Assembly (NCBI GenBank): GCA_045658805.1
Contig: JAZOVQ010000047.1
Span: forward strand, 1 to 32,335
Origin: Scatosoma sp045658805
Lineage (GTDB): Bacteria > Bacillota > Clostridia > Christensenellales > Borkfalkiaceae
Length of the DNA stretch: 32,335 nt
Direction: 5' to 3'
Shown here: piece by piece, positions 1 to 7,211 of the stretch
Numbering within the stretch: position 1 is the first letter of the stretch
Layout of the letters: every line of letters starts with the position of its first letter
Position numbers and translations under genes: made by a program
The notes under the pieces: generated by a model
What the model was told of the DNA's origin: nothing
What the model saw: only the letters and a program-made list of their open reading frames with translations
Database searches by the model: none

Positions 1-303
1 AATATCATCGTCGTCTAGAAATGTAATGTATACTCCTTTCGCACGCTCTATCCCTTTATTTCTCGTTTTTGCTGAACCTAAATTTTCTTCATTGCAAATA
101 TACGTTAACTCGGTATTAGGGAACTGCATTCGGAATTCTTCTACGATTCCTTGCACTTTTTTATTCCATTCGCTATTGGCATTATCATCCACCAATACAA
201 TTTCTAAAAATTGATAACTTTGTGCCCCCAAAGAAATCAGCGCTTTTTTCAAAGCATCTTCGCGGTGATATGTCGCTACAATTACGCTAACGATCGTTTC
301 CAT
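1..303 (-). CDS. Family 2 glycosyltransferase, N-terminal part (cut by window edge)
   Basis: Only the first 101 codons are in the window. They form the start of a GT-A fold nucleotide-sugar glycosyltransferase: a first beta strand METIVSVIVATYHRED, the LVDD aspartates about 40 residues in, ENLGSAKTRNKGIERAKG, and FLDDDD, which is the metal-binding DxD region. Such enzymes transfer a sugar from a nucleotide donor onto a lipid-linked or protein-linked glycan at the inner face of the membrane. The ATG overlaps the stop codon of the upstream sugar transferase by one base (TAATG), so translation is probably coupled. Donor and acceptor cannot be told from this fragment. Confidence 0.9.
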   Translation of the reverse strand, partial: METIVSVIVATYHREDALKKALISLGAQSYQFLEIVLVDDNANSEWNKKVQGIVEEFRMQFPNTELTYICNEENLGSAKTRNKGIERAKGVYITFLDDDDI

Positions 304-983
304 TATTCCTCCTTATCCTCAACGAACACTTCTTCGATGATGCCGTTTTGTTCTTCTCTGCTTTGCTTTTGCAGTTCTCCCGTTCCGCCTTCCACAACGC
401 CATCACTCTTTAATACCGAAAAAATTGTTCCCCAAAAACACTTCCAATCCATAGCCAAGCCTTTGAATTTCCCTGCATTCAGCTTCACCGCATAATCGCC
501 GTCTAATTTCGCTTTAATTGGAATTTCCAATTCATCTCGTCCGTTGATTTGCGCCCATCCAGTCAAGCCTGGCTTTACATTATTTGCGCCATATTTATCT
601 CGTTCAGCAATTAAATCGTCTTGATTCCAAAGTGCAGGACGCGGACCAATAATCGACATACTTCCAGCGAAAATATTGAAAATTTGAGGAATTTCGTCCA
701 ACGAAGTTTTTCTTAAAAATCCACCAACCTTTGTAATCCATTTCTTAGGATCAGATAACTGATGCGTAGGCGCATCATGCGGCGTATCAATACGCATGGT
801 GCGGAATTTCAAAATCATAAACGTCTTTTTATTTTTCCCGATACGCTTTTGCTTAAAAAAGACCGGACCCTTGCTATCACACTTGATTGCTATTGCCAAC
901 ACAAGCATTGGAACCGCTAAAATGATAATGCCTAAAAAAGATAATACGAAATCAAACAATCGCTTAAAAAAATGCTTATACAT
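303..983 (-). CDS. Phosphoglycosyl transferase (bacterial sugar transferase, PglC/WcaJ type)
   Basis: This 226-residue protein transfers a sugar phosphate from a UDP-sugar onto undecaprenyl phosphate, the first membrane step of a surface glycan. What is seen: an N-terminal hydrophobic hairpin (about residues 8-33) after the usual MYKHFFKRLFD start, GPVFFKQKRIGK, LKFRTM, the catalytic Asp-Glu pair in SLDEIPQ (D96, E97), SIIGPRP and PGLTGWAQINGR. The length is that of the small one-domain PglC class, not the long WbaP class. I place the start at 983 because AGGGAG lies about eight bases upstream; an upstream GTG at 1013 would extend it by ten residues with a poorer site. It overlaps the acetyltransferase gene before it by eight bases. 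The tail (from about residue 200) is acidic and Gln-rich and likely not catalytic. Confidence 0.93.
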   Translation of the reverse strand: MYKHFFKRLFDFVLSFLGIIILAVPMLVLAIAIKCDSKGPVFFKQKRIGKNKKTFMILKFRTMRIDTPHDAPTHQLSDPKKWITKVGGFLRKTSLDEIPQIFNIFAGSMSIIGPRPALWNQDDLIAERDKYGANNVKPGLTGWAQINGRDELEIPIKAKLDGDYAVKLNAGKFKGLAMDWKCFWGTIFSVLKSDGVVEGGTGELQKQSREEQNGIIEEVFVEDKEE

Positions 984-1494
984 ATCCAATATCTCCCTGA
1001 TATATTCGGCCACACTCCACTTTGGTCTTTTCCTTTACAATGCACCGAGCGCCAACCGTTGCATTACAATCAATATGACACCCGTCTTCAATAATTGCAT
1101 TATGATTAATTACCGCACCCGATGAAATCAAACATGCGTTCCCTATACGCGCATTAGCTTGCACGATTACATGCGGCTCAACAATACTCCCTTCCCCTAT
1201 ATGTGCTGATGCGGAAATATACGCGCTTGGATGTATCAACGTCGTTCCGATATAGCCTATCTCTTTCAACTGCTGCAATACCCTCATTCGCATATCGGTA
1301 TTACCAATTGCAACACACGCCCAAGCATATTTCCTAAACAATAAACCTAGATCCGCCGTCGTCCCCACCGCAACTTGAGAAAAATCATCCACAAAGTCGA
1401 TGCATTTAAACCTTTTGGTTGCTTCAGCTATTTCCTTCACCACGCAACCGTATTGCCCCGCACCAATTATAAGTAAATTTCTTTTCCTTCCCAT
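976..1494 (-). CDS. PglD/NeuD-like sugar O- or N-acetyltransferase
   Basis: A 172-residue protein with an N-terminal nucleotide-sugar binding half (LLIIGAGQYG at 8-16, AIGN at 62-65) and a C-terminal left-handed beta-helix of hexapeptide repeats (from about residue 88: HPSAYISASAHIGEGS onward). His131 in GAVINHNAIIEDG sits near where the catalytic His of the family is found. These enzymes use acetyl-CoA to acetylate an amino sugar (PglD) or sialic acid (NeuD). It is shorter than typical PglD (about 195-210), and ends a little after the last helix turn. Next to a PglC-like transferase the pair suggests a bacillosamine-like or acetylated first sugar for a surface glycan. It is the first gene after a strong promoter. 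Confidence 0.88.
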   Translation of the reverse strand: MGRKRNLLIIGAGQYGCVVKEIAEATKRFKCIDFVDDFSQVAVGTTADLGLLFRKYAWACVAIGNTDMRMRVLQQLKEIGYIGTTLIHPSAYISASAHIGEGSIVEPHVIVQANARIGNACLISSGAVINHNAIIEDGCHIDCNATVGARCIVKEKTKVECGRIYQGDIGYV

Positions 1495-1527
1495 TTCGTT
1501 ACATAAACCTTTATAATATATAAATAT

Positions 1528-1556
1528 ATTATATTACTATATTTCCGCTTTGTCAA
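1528..1556 (-). promoter_or_regulatory. Consensus sigma-70/sigma-A promoter of the surface-glycan operon
   Basis: On the minus strand TTGACA (1556-1551) is followed by a 17-base spacer and TATAAT (1533-1528). Both boxes match the consensus exactly. The start of transcription should lie near 1521, about 27 bases before the acetyltransferase ATG at 1494. The surrounding DNA is very AT-rich. A perfect match suggests steady, strong expression without an activator. Confidence 0.9.
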
Positions 1557-1582
1557 CCTAATATTGACATTCAATTTAAAAT

Positions 1583-1620
1583 TAAAAAACCATTTTTTTC
1601 TTCTCAGTTAAGAAAAATGG
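1583..1620 (-). terminator. Terminator of the AraC-family gene
   Basis: Reading the minus strand, CCATTTTTCTT and AAGAAAAAAATGG pair (one two-base bulge) around a short loop and are followed by TTTTTTAATTTT. It lies about 65 bases after the regulator's stop codon and just before the promoter of the next operon, which it insulates. The 65 bases between stop and hairpin hold a second, weaker inverted repeat (GTACGTG at 1631, CATGTAC near 1660) and no gene that I can see. Confidence 0.7.
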
Positions 1621-1685
1621 AAGGGGCAGGTACGTGTTGACTGAAAGCCCCCCATACCATGTACGAGTTGAATTAAAACACAAAA

Positions 1686-2507
1686 TTATGCCGTCCAGGC
1701 ACCGCGGCGTTTGCGGAGCGCCGCAGGCGTTACTTTAAACCGCGCTTTGAAAATTTTGTTGAAATGGCTAAAACTCGAAAATCCCAACCCCTCGGAAATG
1801 GATTCCGTCGATTCCCTCGTCAATACGATGCTGTTGTATGCGCTTTGCAAACGCAATTCGTTGACGTATTGCTTTAAACTCGTTTTGAAATATTTTCGTA
1901 CCAATCTCGCCAAATGGCTTTGGCTGTAATGCGACAACTCGGTAAACGCCGCAATCCCTCGGCGTAAATTTTTCGTTTTTTGCATTTCTTCAACGGCAAT
2001 CGCCAACCCTCGCGGCAATTCCGACGCGCGCTGTAAACAATCGCTGGCGTCGATATATTCCTTTAAAAATAACGACAAAAGCAATTTGCAGGCATATTCG
2101 TCAAACGCCCCGTTTTCTTTTCCCGCAAAGTCTATCGGTGCGGAAATCGCAAACCCAAACGGGTCCTCGCCGCGATGAATACACCCCAAAAGCATGGGGT
2201 CGTAAACGTTGGAAAACAACTCCATTTCCTCTTGCTTTACCGATAACGAAAGTACGGCAACGTCCTCCGTTTGCGATACGAAACAATGTCTATCGCTAGG
2301 CCGAAGCATCCACGCTTCCCCCTCTTTAAACGGAATTTCTCTCTCATTGACGTACTGCACGCCGCTTCCGCTTATGCAAAACAACAGCTCGTAAAAATTA
2401 TGCGAGTGATACACGTCCGTCAATTTTCTACCTCGCACCAATTGGAAAATGTAATTCTTTTGCTTTTTAAAATAAATTTTTTCAAATTCATATACAACGG
2501 GAACCAT
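1686..2507 (-). CDS. AraC-family transcriptional regulator
   Basis: A 273-residue regulator in the usual two parts. Residues 1-110 form an AraC-type cupin that senses the inducer: YHSHNFYELLFCISGSG (33-49) with two His, then EGEAWMLRPSDRH. Residues about 175-270 form the double helix-turn-helix: YSQSHLARLVRKYF is the first recognition region and SISEGLGFSSFSHFNKIFK the second, followed by the typical P of TPAALRKRR. There is no transmembrane segment, so it is a cytosolic activator or switch responding to a sugar. The ATG at 2507 has GAGG seven bases upstream. It is divergent from the glycosidase at 2709 and is the only regulator visible, so it likely controls that gene and perhaps the enzyme operons beyond it (inference). 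Confidence 0.95.
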   Translation of the reverse strand: MVPVVYEFEKIYFKKQKNYIFQLVRGRKLTDVYHSHNFYELLFCISGSGVQYVNEREIPFKEGEAWMLRPSDRHCFVSQTEDVAVLSLSVKQEEMELFSNVYDPMLLGCIHRGEDPFGFAISAPIDFAGKENGAFDEYACKLLLSLFLKEYIDASDCLQRASELPRGLAIAVEEMQKTKNLRRGIAAFTELSHYSQSHLARLVRKYFKTSLKQYVNELRLQSAYNSIVLTRESTESISEGLGFSSFSHFNKIFKARFKVTPAALRKRRGAWTA

Positions 2508-2543
2508 GCATACACCTCGCCATTAAGATTAAATATCACTTAA

Positions 2544-2571
2544 ATTATAGCATAAAAGATAAAAAAGTCAA
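2544..2571 (-). promoter_or_regulatory. Promoter of the AraC-family gene
   Basis: Minus strand TTGACT (2571-2566), a 16-base spacer and TATAAT (2549-2544). The transcript would start near 2537, about 30 bases before the ATG at 2507. Confidence 0.75.
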
Positions 2572-2580
2572 TAGAATGAT

Positions 2581-2609
2581 TAAAAATCGCATAAAAATGA
2601 TAAAAATCC
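2581..2609. promoter_or_regulatory. Direct repeats, candidate AraC operator
   Basis: TAAAAATC (2581), TAAAAATG (2592) and TAAAAATCC (2601) are spaced 11 and 9 bases, about one helix turn. Two looser copies (TAAAAGA and TAAAAAAG) follow on the regulator side at 2553-2567. The cluster lies between the two divergent promoters, upstream of the extended -10 of the plus-strand gene, where an AraC-type activator normally binds. The sequence is AT-rich, so chance similarity is possible. Confidence 0.45.
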
Positions 2610-2632
2610 GACTTCCGTTTTTCGCGCAAGCG

Positions 2633-2641
2633 TGGTACACT
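2633..2641 (+). promoter_or_regulatory. Extended -10 promoter of the plus-strand glycosidase gene
   Basis: TGGTACACT fits the TGnTAnnnT extended -10 pattern. No good -35 box lies 16-18 bases upstream (TTCCGT is the nearest), which fits a promoter that needs an activator bound at the repeats just upstream. The leader to the ATG at 2709 would be about 60 bases. Confidence 0.5.
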
Positions 2642-2708
2642 TTCCTTACGATGGTTGCGAACCGGCATTGAAGAATGCACCAAGGAAACGCACCACAAGG
2701 AGGCAGTA

Positions 2709-4331
2709 ATGATTGAATTTAAACACAAACTCCCCGCCATGCACGTTGACGGAAAAAACAACGGCACGTACAACAATCGTGAGTTGGGCTTCCCCTCCGT
2801 TTTGACGACGACCGATCCCAAGCTTGGCTTATTTTTACATCAATTGCGCAGTAATATTTTCGCTGATCGTTCCCTCGTATTTATCGACGGGAAAATTCTT
2901 GCCGTGGATAAAAACTGGATTCGCGACCACGTGCACGTAATGAAAGCCACCCGACATTGGGAATACGATTTGAAAACCTTTTTAAATTTCATTATCGACA
3001 CCCAACGCGAAGACGGTCAATATTATGAACTTATCAAGCAAGTGGACGACGTGCATTGGCAATACGTCAACCCCGATTGCTACATAATGTACCCCGACGA
3101 CAACCTCGCGCTCGTTCGTTTGGAATTGGAAGCCGATATCGAATATCTCGTTGTGGAAGGCGCGGTGTACCTCTACAAGACGACGGGCAATAACGAATGG
3201 CTGAAAAAAGTGCTTCCCTCTTTGGAAAAGGGTATCAATTACGTCACTTCCGATGCCAAGAGATGGGATAAAGAACACGGACTTGTCAAGAGAGCGTTTA
3301 CCATTGACACGTGGGATTTCACCAATCTTCCCGATACGGGCACCAACCGCAGAATTGAAGACCGCACCCCCATGTCCATTATGCACGGCGATAATTCGGG
3401 CGTGTATCAAGCAATGCACCAGTTGGCTTGGTTGCACCGCCGTTTAGGAAACGAAAGCAACGCGCAAGCATGGGAACAGCGCGCCGAAGAATTGAAAGCG
3501 AATATCTTTAAACATTTGTGGAATGGGAAATTCTTTATTCACCAATTGCATTTGAACCACGACGGCATTGACAATTTAGAAAGCCAACGCCTTTCCCTTT
3601 CCAATACCTACGATATGAACCGCGGTCTTACCACCACCGAACAATCCCGTTTGATTATCGAAGAATATATATCCAGAAGAAACAAGACGCAATTCTTCGC
3701 CGAATGGTTCTCTATTGATCCCCCTTACAGCCGTTTCCACTCTTACGACAGCGGTAAATACGTAAACGGCGCAATCTCCCCCTTCACGGCAGGCGAGCTT
3801 GCAAAAGCAGCGTTCAACAACGGTTATGAAGCCTATGGCTGGGATATTATCCAACGCTTTATTGAGCTTGTCGAACGCGACGGCACGGCGTATTTCCTTT
3901 ATGATACCGATTCCAAACCCCAACCGCAGGGCGGTCCTAGCGCATGGGGCTCGGCGGCATTGATTAGCGCTGTGGACGAAGGCTTGGCTGGCATCAACGA
4001 TCGAGGCGTGAATTACGACGAATTGTTCTTCGCTCCTAAATTCCCCGTTACCTATTATACGGAATTGCGTTATTTGACGGGTTACGAAGTGTCGGGCGCA
4101 ATGGTAGACGTGCGCTACATTTTAACGGACGAAGGTATGCGTTACGACGTTTATTCGCCCGCGAAAAAAATTACCGCGCACATTTTGTTACCCCAAGGCA
4201 AACAATGCAAACAGCTTCTTTTGAACGGCGAGGACACGCCTTTCACCGTTGAATACGTCGGCGAATCGGCTTACGTCAACCTTACGCTGACAGCGGACGG
4301 CAAAGCAAGCTTTGAAATTTTGTTTGCGTAA
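2709..4331 (+). CDS. Six-hairpin (alpha/alpha)6-barrel glycoside hydrolase, family unassigned
   Basis: A 540-residue cytosolic protein without a signal peptide. Helical-pair repeats with regularly spaced Trp, Asp and Glu run from about residue 75 to 430, for example RHWEYDLKTFLNFIIDTQREDGQYY, YPDDNLALVRLELEADIEYLVVEGAVYLYK, GDNSGVYQAMHQLAWLHRRLG, YVNGAISPFTAGELAKAAF and GGPSAWGSAALISAVDEGLAG. The last 90 residues look like a small beta domain. This is the layout of clan GH-G/GH-L type barrels (GH63, GH78, amylo-glucosidases), but I see neither the DCPxRxER motif of GH78 nor a clear GH63 motif. Acidic candidates are D130/D131, D202 and D228. The start is ATG at 2709 with AAGGAGG five bases before it; a TTG at 2655 in the same frame is less likely. 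It is the only enzyme gene on the plus strand, alone in its unit. Confidence 0.75.
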   Translation: MIEFKHKLPAMHVDGKNNGTYNNRELGFPSVLTTTDPKLGLFLHQLRSNIFADRSLVFIDGKILAVDKNWIRDHVHVMKATRHWEYDLKTFLNFIIDTQREDGQYYELIKQVDDVHWQYVNPDCYIMYPDDNLALVRLELEADIEYLVVEGAVYLYKTTGNNEWLKKVLPSLEKGINYVTSDAKRWDKEHGLVKRAFTIDTWDFTNLPDTGTNRRIEDRTPMSIMHGDNSGVYQAMHQLAWLHRRLGNESNAQAWEQRAEELKANIFKHLWNGKFFIHQLHLNHDGIDNLESQRLSLSNTYDMNRGLTTTEQSRLIIEEYISRRNKTQFFAEWFSIDPPYSRFHSYDSGKYVNGAISPFTAGELAKAAFNNGYEAYGWDIIQRFIELVERDGTAYFLYDTDSKPQPQGGPSAWGSAALISAVDEGLAGINDRGVNYDELFFAPKFPVTYYTELRYLTGYEVSGAMVDVRYILTDEGMRYDVYSPAKKITAHILLPQGKQCKQLLLNGEDTPFTVEYVGESAYVNLTLTADGKASFEILFA

Positions 4332-4348
4332 ACTGTATTTCTTACAAT

Positions 4349-4386
4349 AAAAAAGAACTCGGCTCGTTAAAGCTGAGTTCTTTTTT
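4349..4386. terminator. Bidirectional terminator between convergent genes
   Basis: AAAAAAGAACTCGGCT and AGCTGAGTTCTTTTTT pair over 16 bases (one G-T wobble) around a CGTTAA loop. The A-run on one side and T-run on the other make it work in both directions: it ends the plus-strand glycosidase gene (stop at 4331) and the minus-strand enzyme operon (last stop at 4392). Confidence 0.93.
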
Positions 4387-4391
4387 ATACA

Positions 4392-5096
4392 TTAGTCGTC
4401 CTGTAAAAATACTTCGCCATTGGTGCCGTAGAAAATATCCTCCTTGCCCGAAATTAAACGGCACAAGTTTTCAAAACGCTCCCACGCGCCTTCCGTCGCG
4501 TCAAATTCGTAGGTATGTCCCCAAATATAGAACACTTTGTTTTCCGTAGGCTGTAATGCTAAAAAGTCTTCGGCGAGTTCAAACACTCTTTCGTTGCGGA
4601 AATGTATCGTAGGATTGAAACGATACAAATTTTTTTGCTCGTCAAAGGAGAAGGTGGACGTAATCGTTCTTGCAAAACGGATAGAAGTGGTATCTTTGAT
4701 AATGCCTGCCACTCTATCGTCGTTGTTTACGCCGCCGCAGGGATACGCCATACAACGTATGGTCTGCCCCGACAGCCTTTCCAGCAGTTTTCTATCCTCT
4801 TCCACCTGCCACGAAACGCAAGCATCGGGAAGCTCCGTCAAATTCAAATGCGCCATCGTATGTACCGCTATTTCGTGGTTTTTATAAAGCTCCGCCACTT
4901 GGTAGGGCTCGATAATATCTCGTTGTACCATTCTACCGCCCTCGGCTTCGTACGGGAATTTTTGCCCAAACTTTGCCGAATTTAAGTTAAACGTACCTTT
5001 CAACCCGTATTTATCCAAAATTTCAATTGTGCGAATGTCTTGCGACACACCGTCGTCAAAACTAAACGTAACCGCTTTCTTTTTTCCGTTCCACAT
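4392..5096 (-). CDS. NodB-fold polysaccharide deacetylase (CE4-like)
   Basis: A 234-residue enzyme expected to remove acetyl groups from a glycan with a bound metal. Motifs in order: TFSFDDG (catalytic base and metal Asp at 14 and 15), HTMAH (79-83, metal histidines), MAYPCGG (116-122, the usual RxPxG position with Arg replaced), and WGHTYEFD with His194 near the C-terminus. There is no signal peptide, so it probably acts on imported acetylated oligosaccharides, not on the cell wall. I choose the ATG at 5096 (GAGGTG four bases upstream); a longer reading from 5165 would overlap the upstream gene and adds residues with no family likeness. It is the last gene of the enzyme operon, 28 bases after the GH78-like gene. 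Confidence 0.88.
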   Translation of the reverse strand: MWNGKKKAVTFSFDDGVSQDIRTIEILDKYGLKGTFNLNSAKFGQKFPYEAEGGRMVQRDIIEPYQVAELYKNHEIAVHTMAHLNLTELPDACVSWQVEEDRKLLERLSGQTIRCMAYPCGGVNNDDRVAGIIKDTTSIRFARTITSTFSFDEQKNLYRFNPTIHFRNERVFELAEDFLALQPTENKVFYIWGHTYEFDATEGAWERFENLCRLISGKEDIFYGTNGEVFLQDD

Positions 5097-5124
5097 AGCG
5101 CACCTCTTATTGTATATTTTTATT

Positions 5125-7203
5125 TCAACGCATACCTGCCCCGTCCATTTTAATGTCCAGCACAAATAATAACCACTTTAAAGCGTAGGAAGCAAAGCCG
5201 TGATTACAGCTTGCCGAAATCCCATTGTTTTCCCACAGCGTACCCGTACGGTTGACCATCGGCAAAAACAACTTGAAACATTCTTCCAAAACCTTTTGCT
5301 TTTCGCCTGCGCGCATCAATAAATCAATACGCATATACAAGCCGTATAAAACGTTGGATACACCTATTTCAGGACGATACCCCTCTTGACGGTTTACGCC
5401 CAAGCGTTCCATCAATTCCTCGTACAGCCAAGGATATTCTTCCCTCGTGATACAATTAAACCAAAATGCGTAATATTGACACACTTCGGAAAGCAAGCCC
5501 GTTTGACGCAACCCGCCCTTTTCATCGCGGATTAAATTATCCACGAAAAATTCTCCGTTGAATGCGTTTTGCTTAATGTATGCGCGGATTTTTTCCGCGT
5601 GCGCGCGCAAATCTTCATAACCGTACAAGTTAGCCATGCCTTCCAAGCATCTTGCGTACGCAATGTTAGAAGGAATATTTACGCCAGCAACGTGGTCGTC
5701 GTCGTTGGCAACACTCCATTCGACAAACACCCAGCCGTCCAAATTTTCCAACAAACCAAACTCGTTTTCTTTGCGTTTGAAATAACGCAAAATCCCGTCC
5801 ACTTTTTCCTTGGATTTTTCAACAATCTCGTCCCTGCCCCAGCGCTTGGCATATTTTTCAAGCTCCAAGCAATACCACATCGCCCAGTTGGGGATAAAGG
5901 TACAATAGGGATCGGACGGATAGCACATCGGCACCATGCCGTCGGGCAAACCGCTGCAATCGGCATACGCATAATTTTCCAAAAACGTCTTTTCCGCTTG
6001 GTTTTTACCCGTTAAAATGAACTCCGCTTCGGAAGAAAAATAGCTGTCCGACAACCACCCAGCACGCTCTCTCGACGGGCAGTCCATAAGCAAATCGGTT
6101 GCGTTTTGCGCAAAGGTCGCCTTTGCTGCTTCCACTAATTTTTGCACGCGCTCATCGTCGCAAGGCAGAGTAAAATCTTCCGCGTTGGGATTTTCAAAAT
6201 CACGCAAGGCAATTTCCGCCTCAACGCCCTCGCTGCACACCAGCAACGCGTAGCGCATCAAATAGGGCTCGCAGCTTGATACCTCGTACACCCCTGCTTT
6301 CTCCACACTAAATTTCTGTACGCTGGAACAAGAATTGCGCGCAAAGCTAACGTAATTTTCCCCTTTGTTCGCTTCCTTCCATAAAATTTCATCAAAAATA
6401 AGATAAACCACGCCGCCTTTTTGCGCCGTAATTTTCAGCTCGGAAAAACCCGTTATCGCCCTGCCGAAATCATACGTACGATAGCTTAACCCCGACGTTG
6501 TTTTTTCGTTGGGCATATATACGAAATGCGACGCTTCGTCCGTCAACAGTTCCGCCCAGTCCTTTTCCAAAAAGCCTTGCAATTTCGTACCTACCAAAGT
6601 AATTGCGCCGTTGCGCCAAAGCGGCATACTTTCGTCTATTGCCACACCGCCGCTTTCTACAAGCGACGTAGGCAAATGCACCCTGTATTTCGCTTCGTCT
6701 ACGTACGAAGGCAAAAGGTGTGGTACAGGTACGCGTTGAATTTGCATTTTAGGAAAATTCGGCGTAGAAAAATGCAAGCTTTTTCTATCTTCCGACATAC
6801 GGAATACTTCCGAAAAGGCGCGTTGATAACTGTATCTTTGCACCGCTTGCACTCTATCCGTCAAGTGATAACACGCAAAATCTTCCGCGGTGTACGTCTT
6901 ACCGCCCGCCGTTATTTCGCAAGCAAAAAAAGGCGTTTGCTTAATCCAGCAAAAGGTTTGTACAAAATGCGAATGCACTTCGACAACCATGCGCTTGGCT
7001 TGCCCTGCATATTCCGCTACGCGCGCATAACCGTGCGCCGCCCTTTGCGGTCCAAAGGCAAAAAACTGACCGTCTGCGTAAATTTTATAGCAATCCGCCG
7101 CCGCCAATTTCATCGTGAAATCCGTTTGCGTATCAAACTCCAACACAAACGCTGCCGTCACGTTCATTTGTCCAACCAAACCATCAGCCCAAACGCCAAT
7201 CAT
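5125..7203 (-). CDS. Divergent alpha-L-rhamnosidase-like enzyme (GH78 related)
   Basis: A 692-residue protein. The N-terminal 330 residues are beta-rich (AADCYKIYADGQFFAFGPQR resembles the ligand-binding beta domain of GH78). The (alpha/alpha)6 barrel follows from about residue 350 and contains MDCPSRERAGWLSDSY (373-388), the counterpart of DCPQRDERLGWTGD in classical members, and GTLWENNG near 658, the counterpart of the C-terminal WERW Glu, then SCNHGFASYALKWL. The two likely catalytic Glu are therefore kept, but the motifs differ from textbook GH78, so the sugar cut could differ from rhamnose. No signal peptide. Start at 7203: GAGGTG four bases upstream overlaps the TGA of the GH28 gene, so these two genes are coupled; an ATG at 7215 lies inside that site and is unlikely. 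Confidence 0.82.
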   Translation of the reverse strand: MIGVWADGLVGQMNVTAAFVLEFDTQTDFTMKLAAADCYKIYADGQFFAFGPQRAAHGYARVAEYAGQAKRMVVEVHSHFVQTFCWIKQTPFFACEITAGGKTYTAEDFACYHLTDRVQAVQRYSYQRAFSEVFRMSEDRKSLHFSTPNFPKMQIQRVPVPHLLPSYVDEAKYRVHLPTSLVESGGVAIDESMPLWRNGAITLVGTKLQGFLEKDWAELLTDEASHFVYMPNEKTTSGLSYRTYDFGRAITGFSELKITAQKGGVVYLIFDEILWKEANKGENYVSFARNSCSSVQKFSVEKAGVYEVSSCEPYLMRYALLVCSEGVEAEIALRDFENPNAEDFTLPCDDERVQKLVEAAKATFAQNATDLLMDCPSRERAGWLSDSYFSSEAEFILTGKNQAEKTFLENYAYADCSGLPDGMVPMCYPSDPYCTFIPNWAMWYCLELEKYAKRWGRDEIVEKSKEKVDGILRYFKRKENEFGLLENLDGWVFVEWSVANDDDHVAGVNIPSNIAYARCLEGMANLYGYEDLRAHAEKIRAYIKQNAFNGEFFVDNLIRDEKGGLRQTGLLSEVCQYYAFWFNCITREEYPWLYEELMERLGVNRQEGYRPEIGVSNVLYGLYMRIDLLMRAGEKQKVLEECFKLFLPMVNRTGTLWENNGISASCNHGFASYALKWLLFVLDIKMDGAGMR

Positions 7204-7211
7204 ATTACACC

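Noticed and set aside
984..1013. Ten-residue longer start (GTG at 1013) for the sugar transferase
   Set aside because: The ATG at 983 has a better ribosome site and matches the usual family start; the GTG adds overlap with the preceding gene.
1640..1655. Catabolite repression (cre) site after the AraC gene
   Set aside because: TGAAAGCCCCCCA lacks the central CG of the cre consensus and lies downstream of a gene.
5097..5165. Longer deacetylase reading from 5165
   Set aside because: The extra 23 residues overlap the end of the GH78-like gene and lack family likeness; the ATG at 5096 has GAGGTG four bases upstream.
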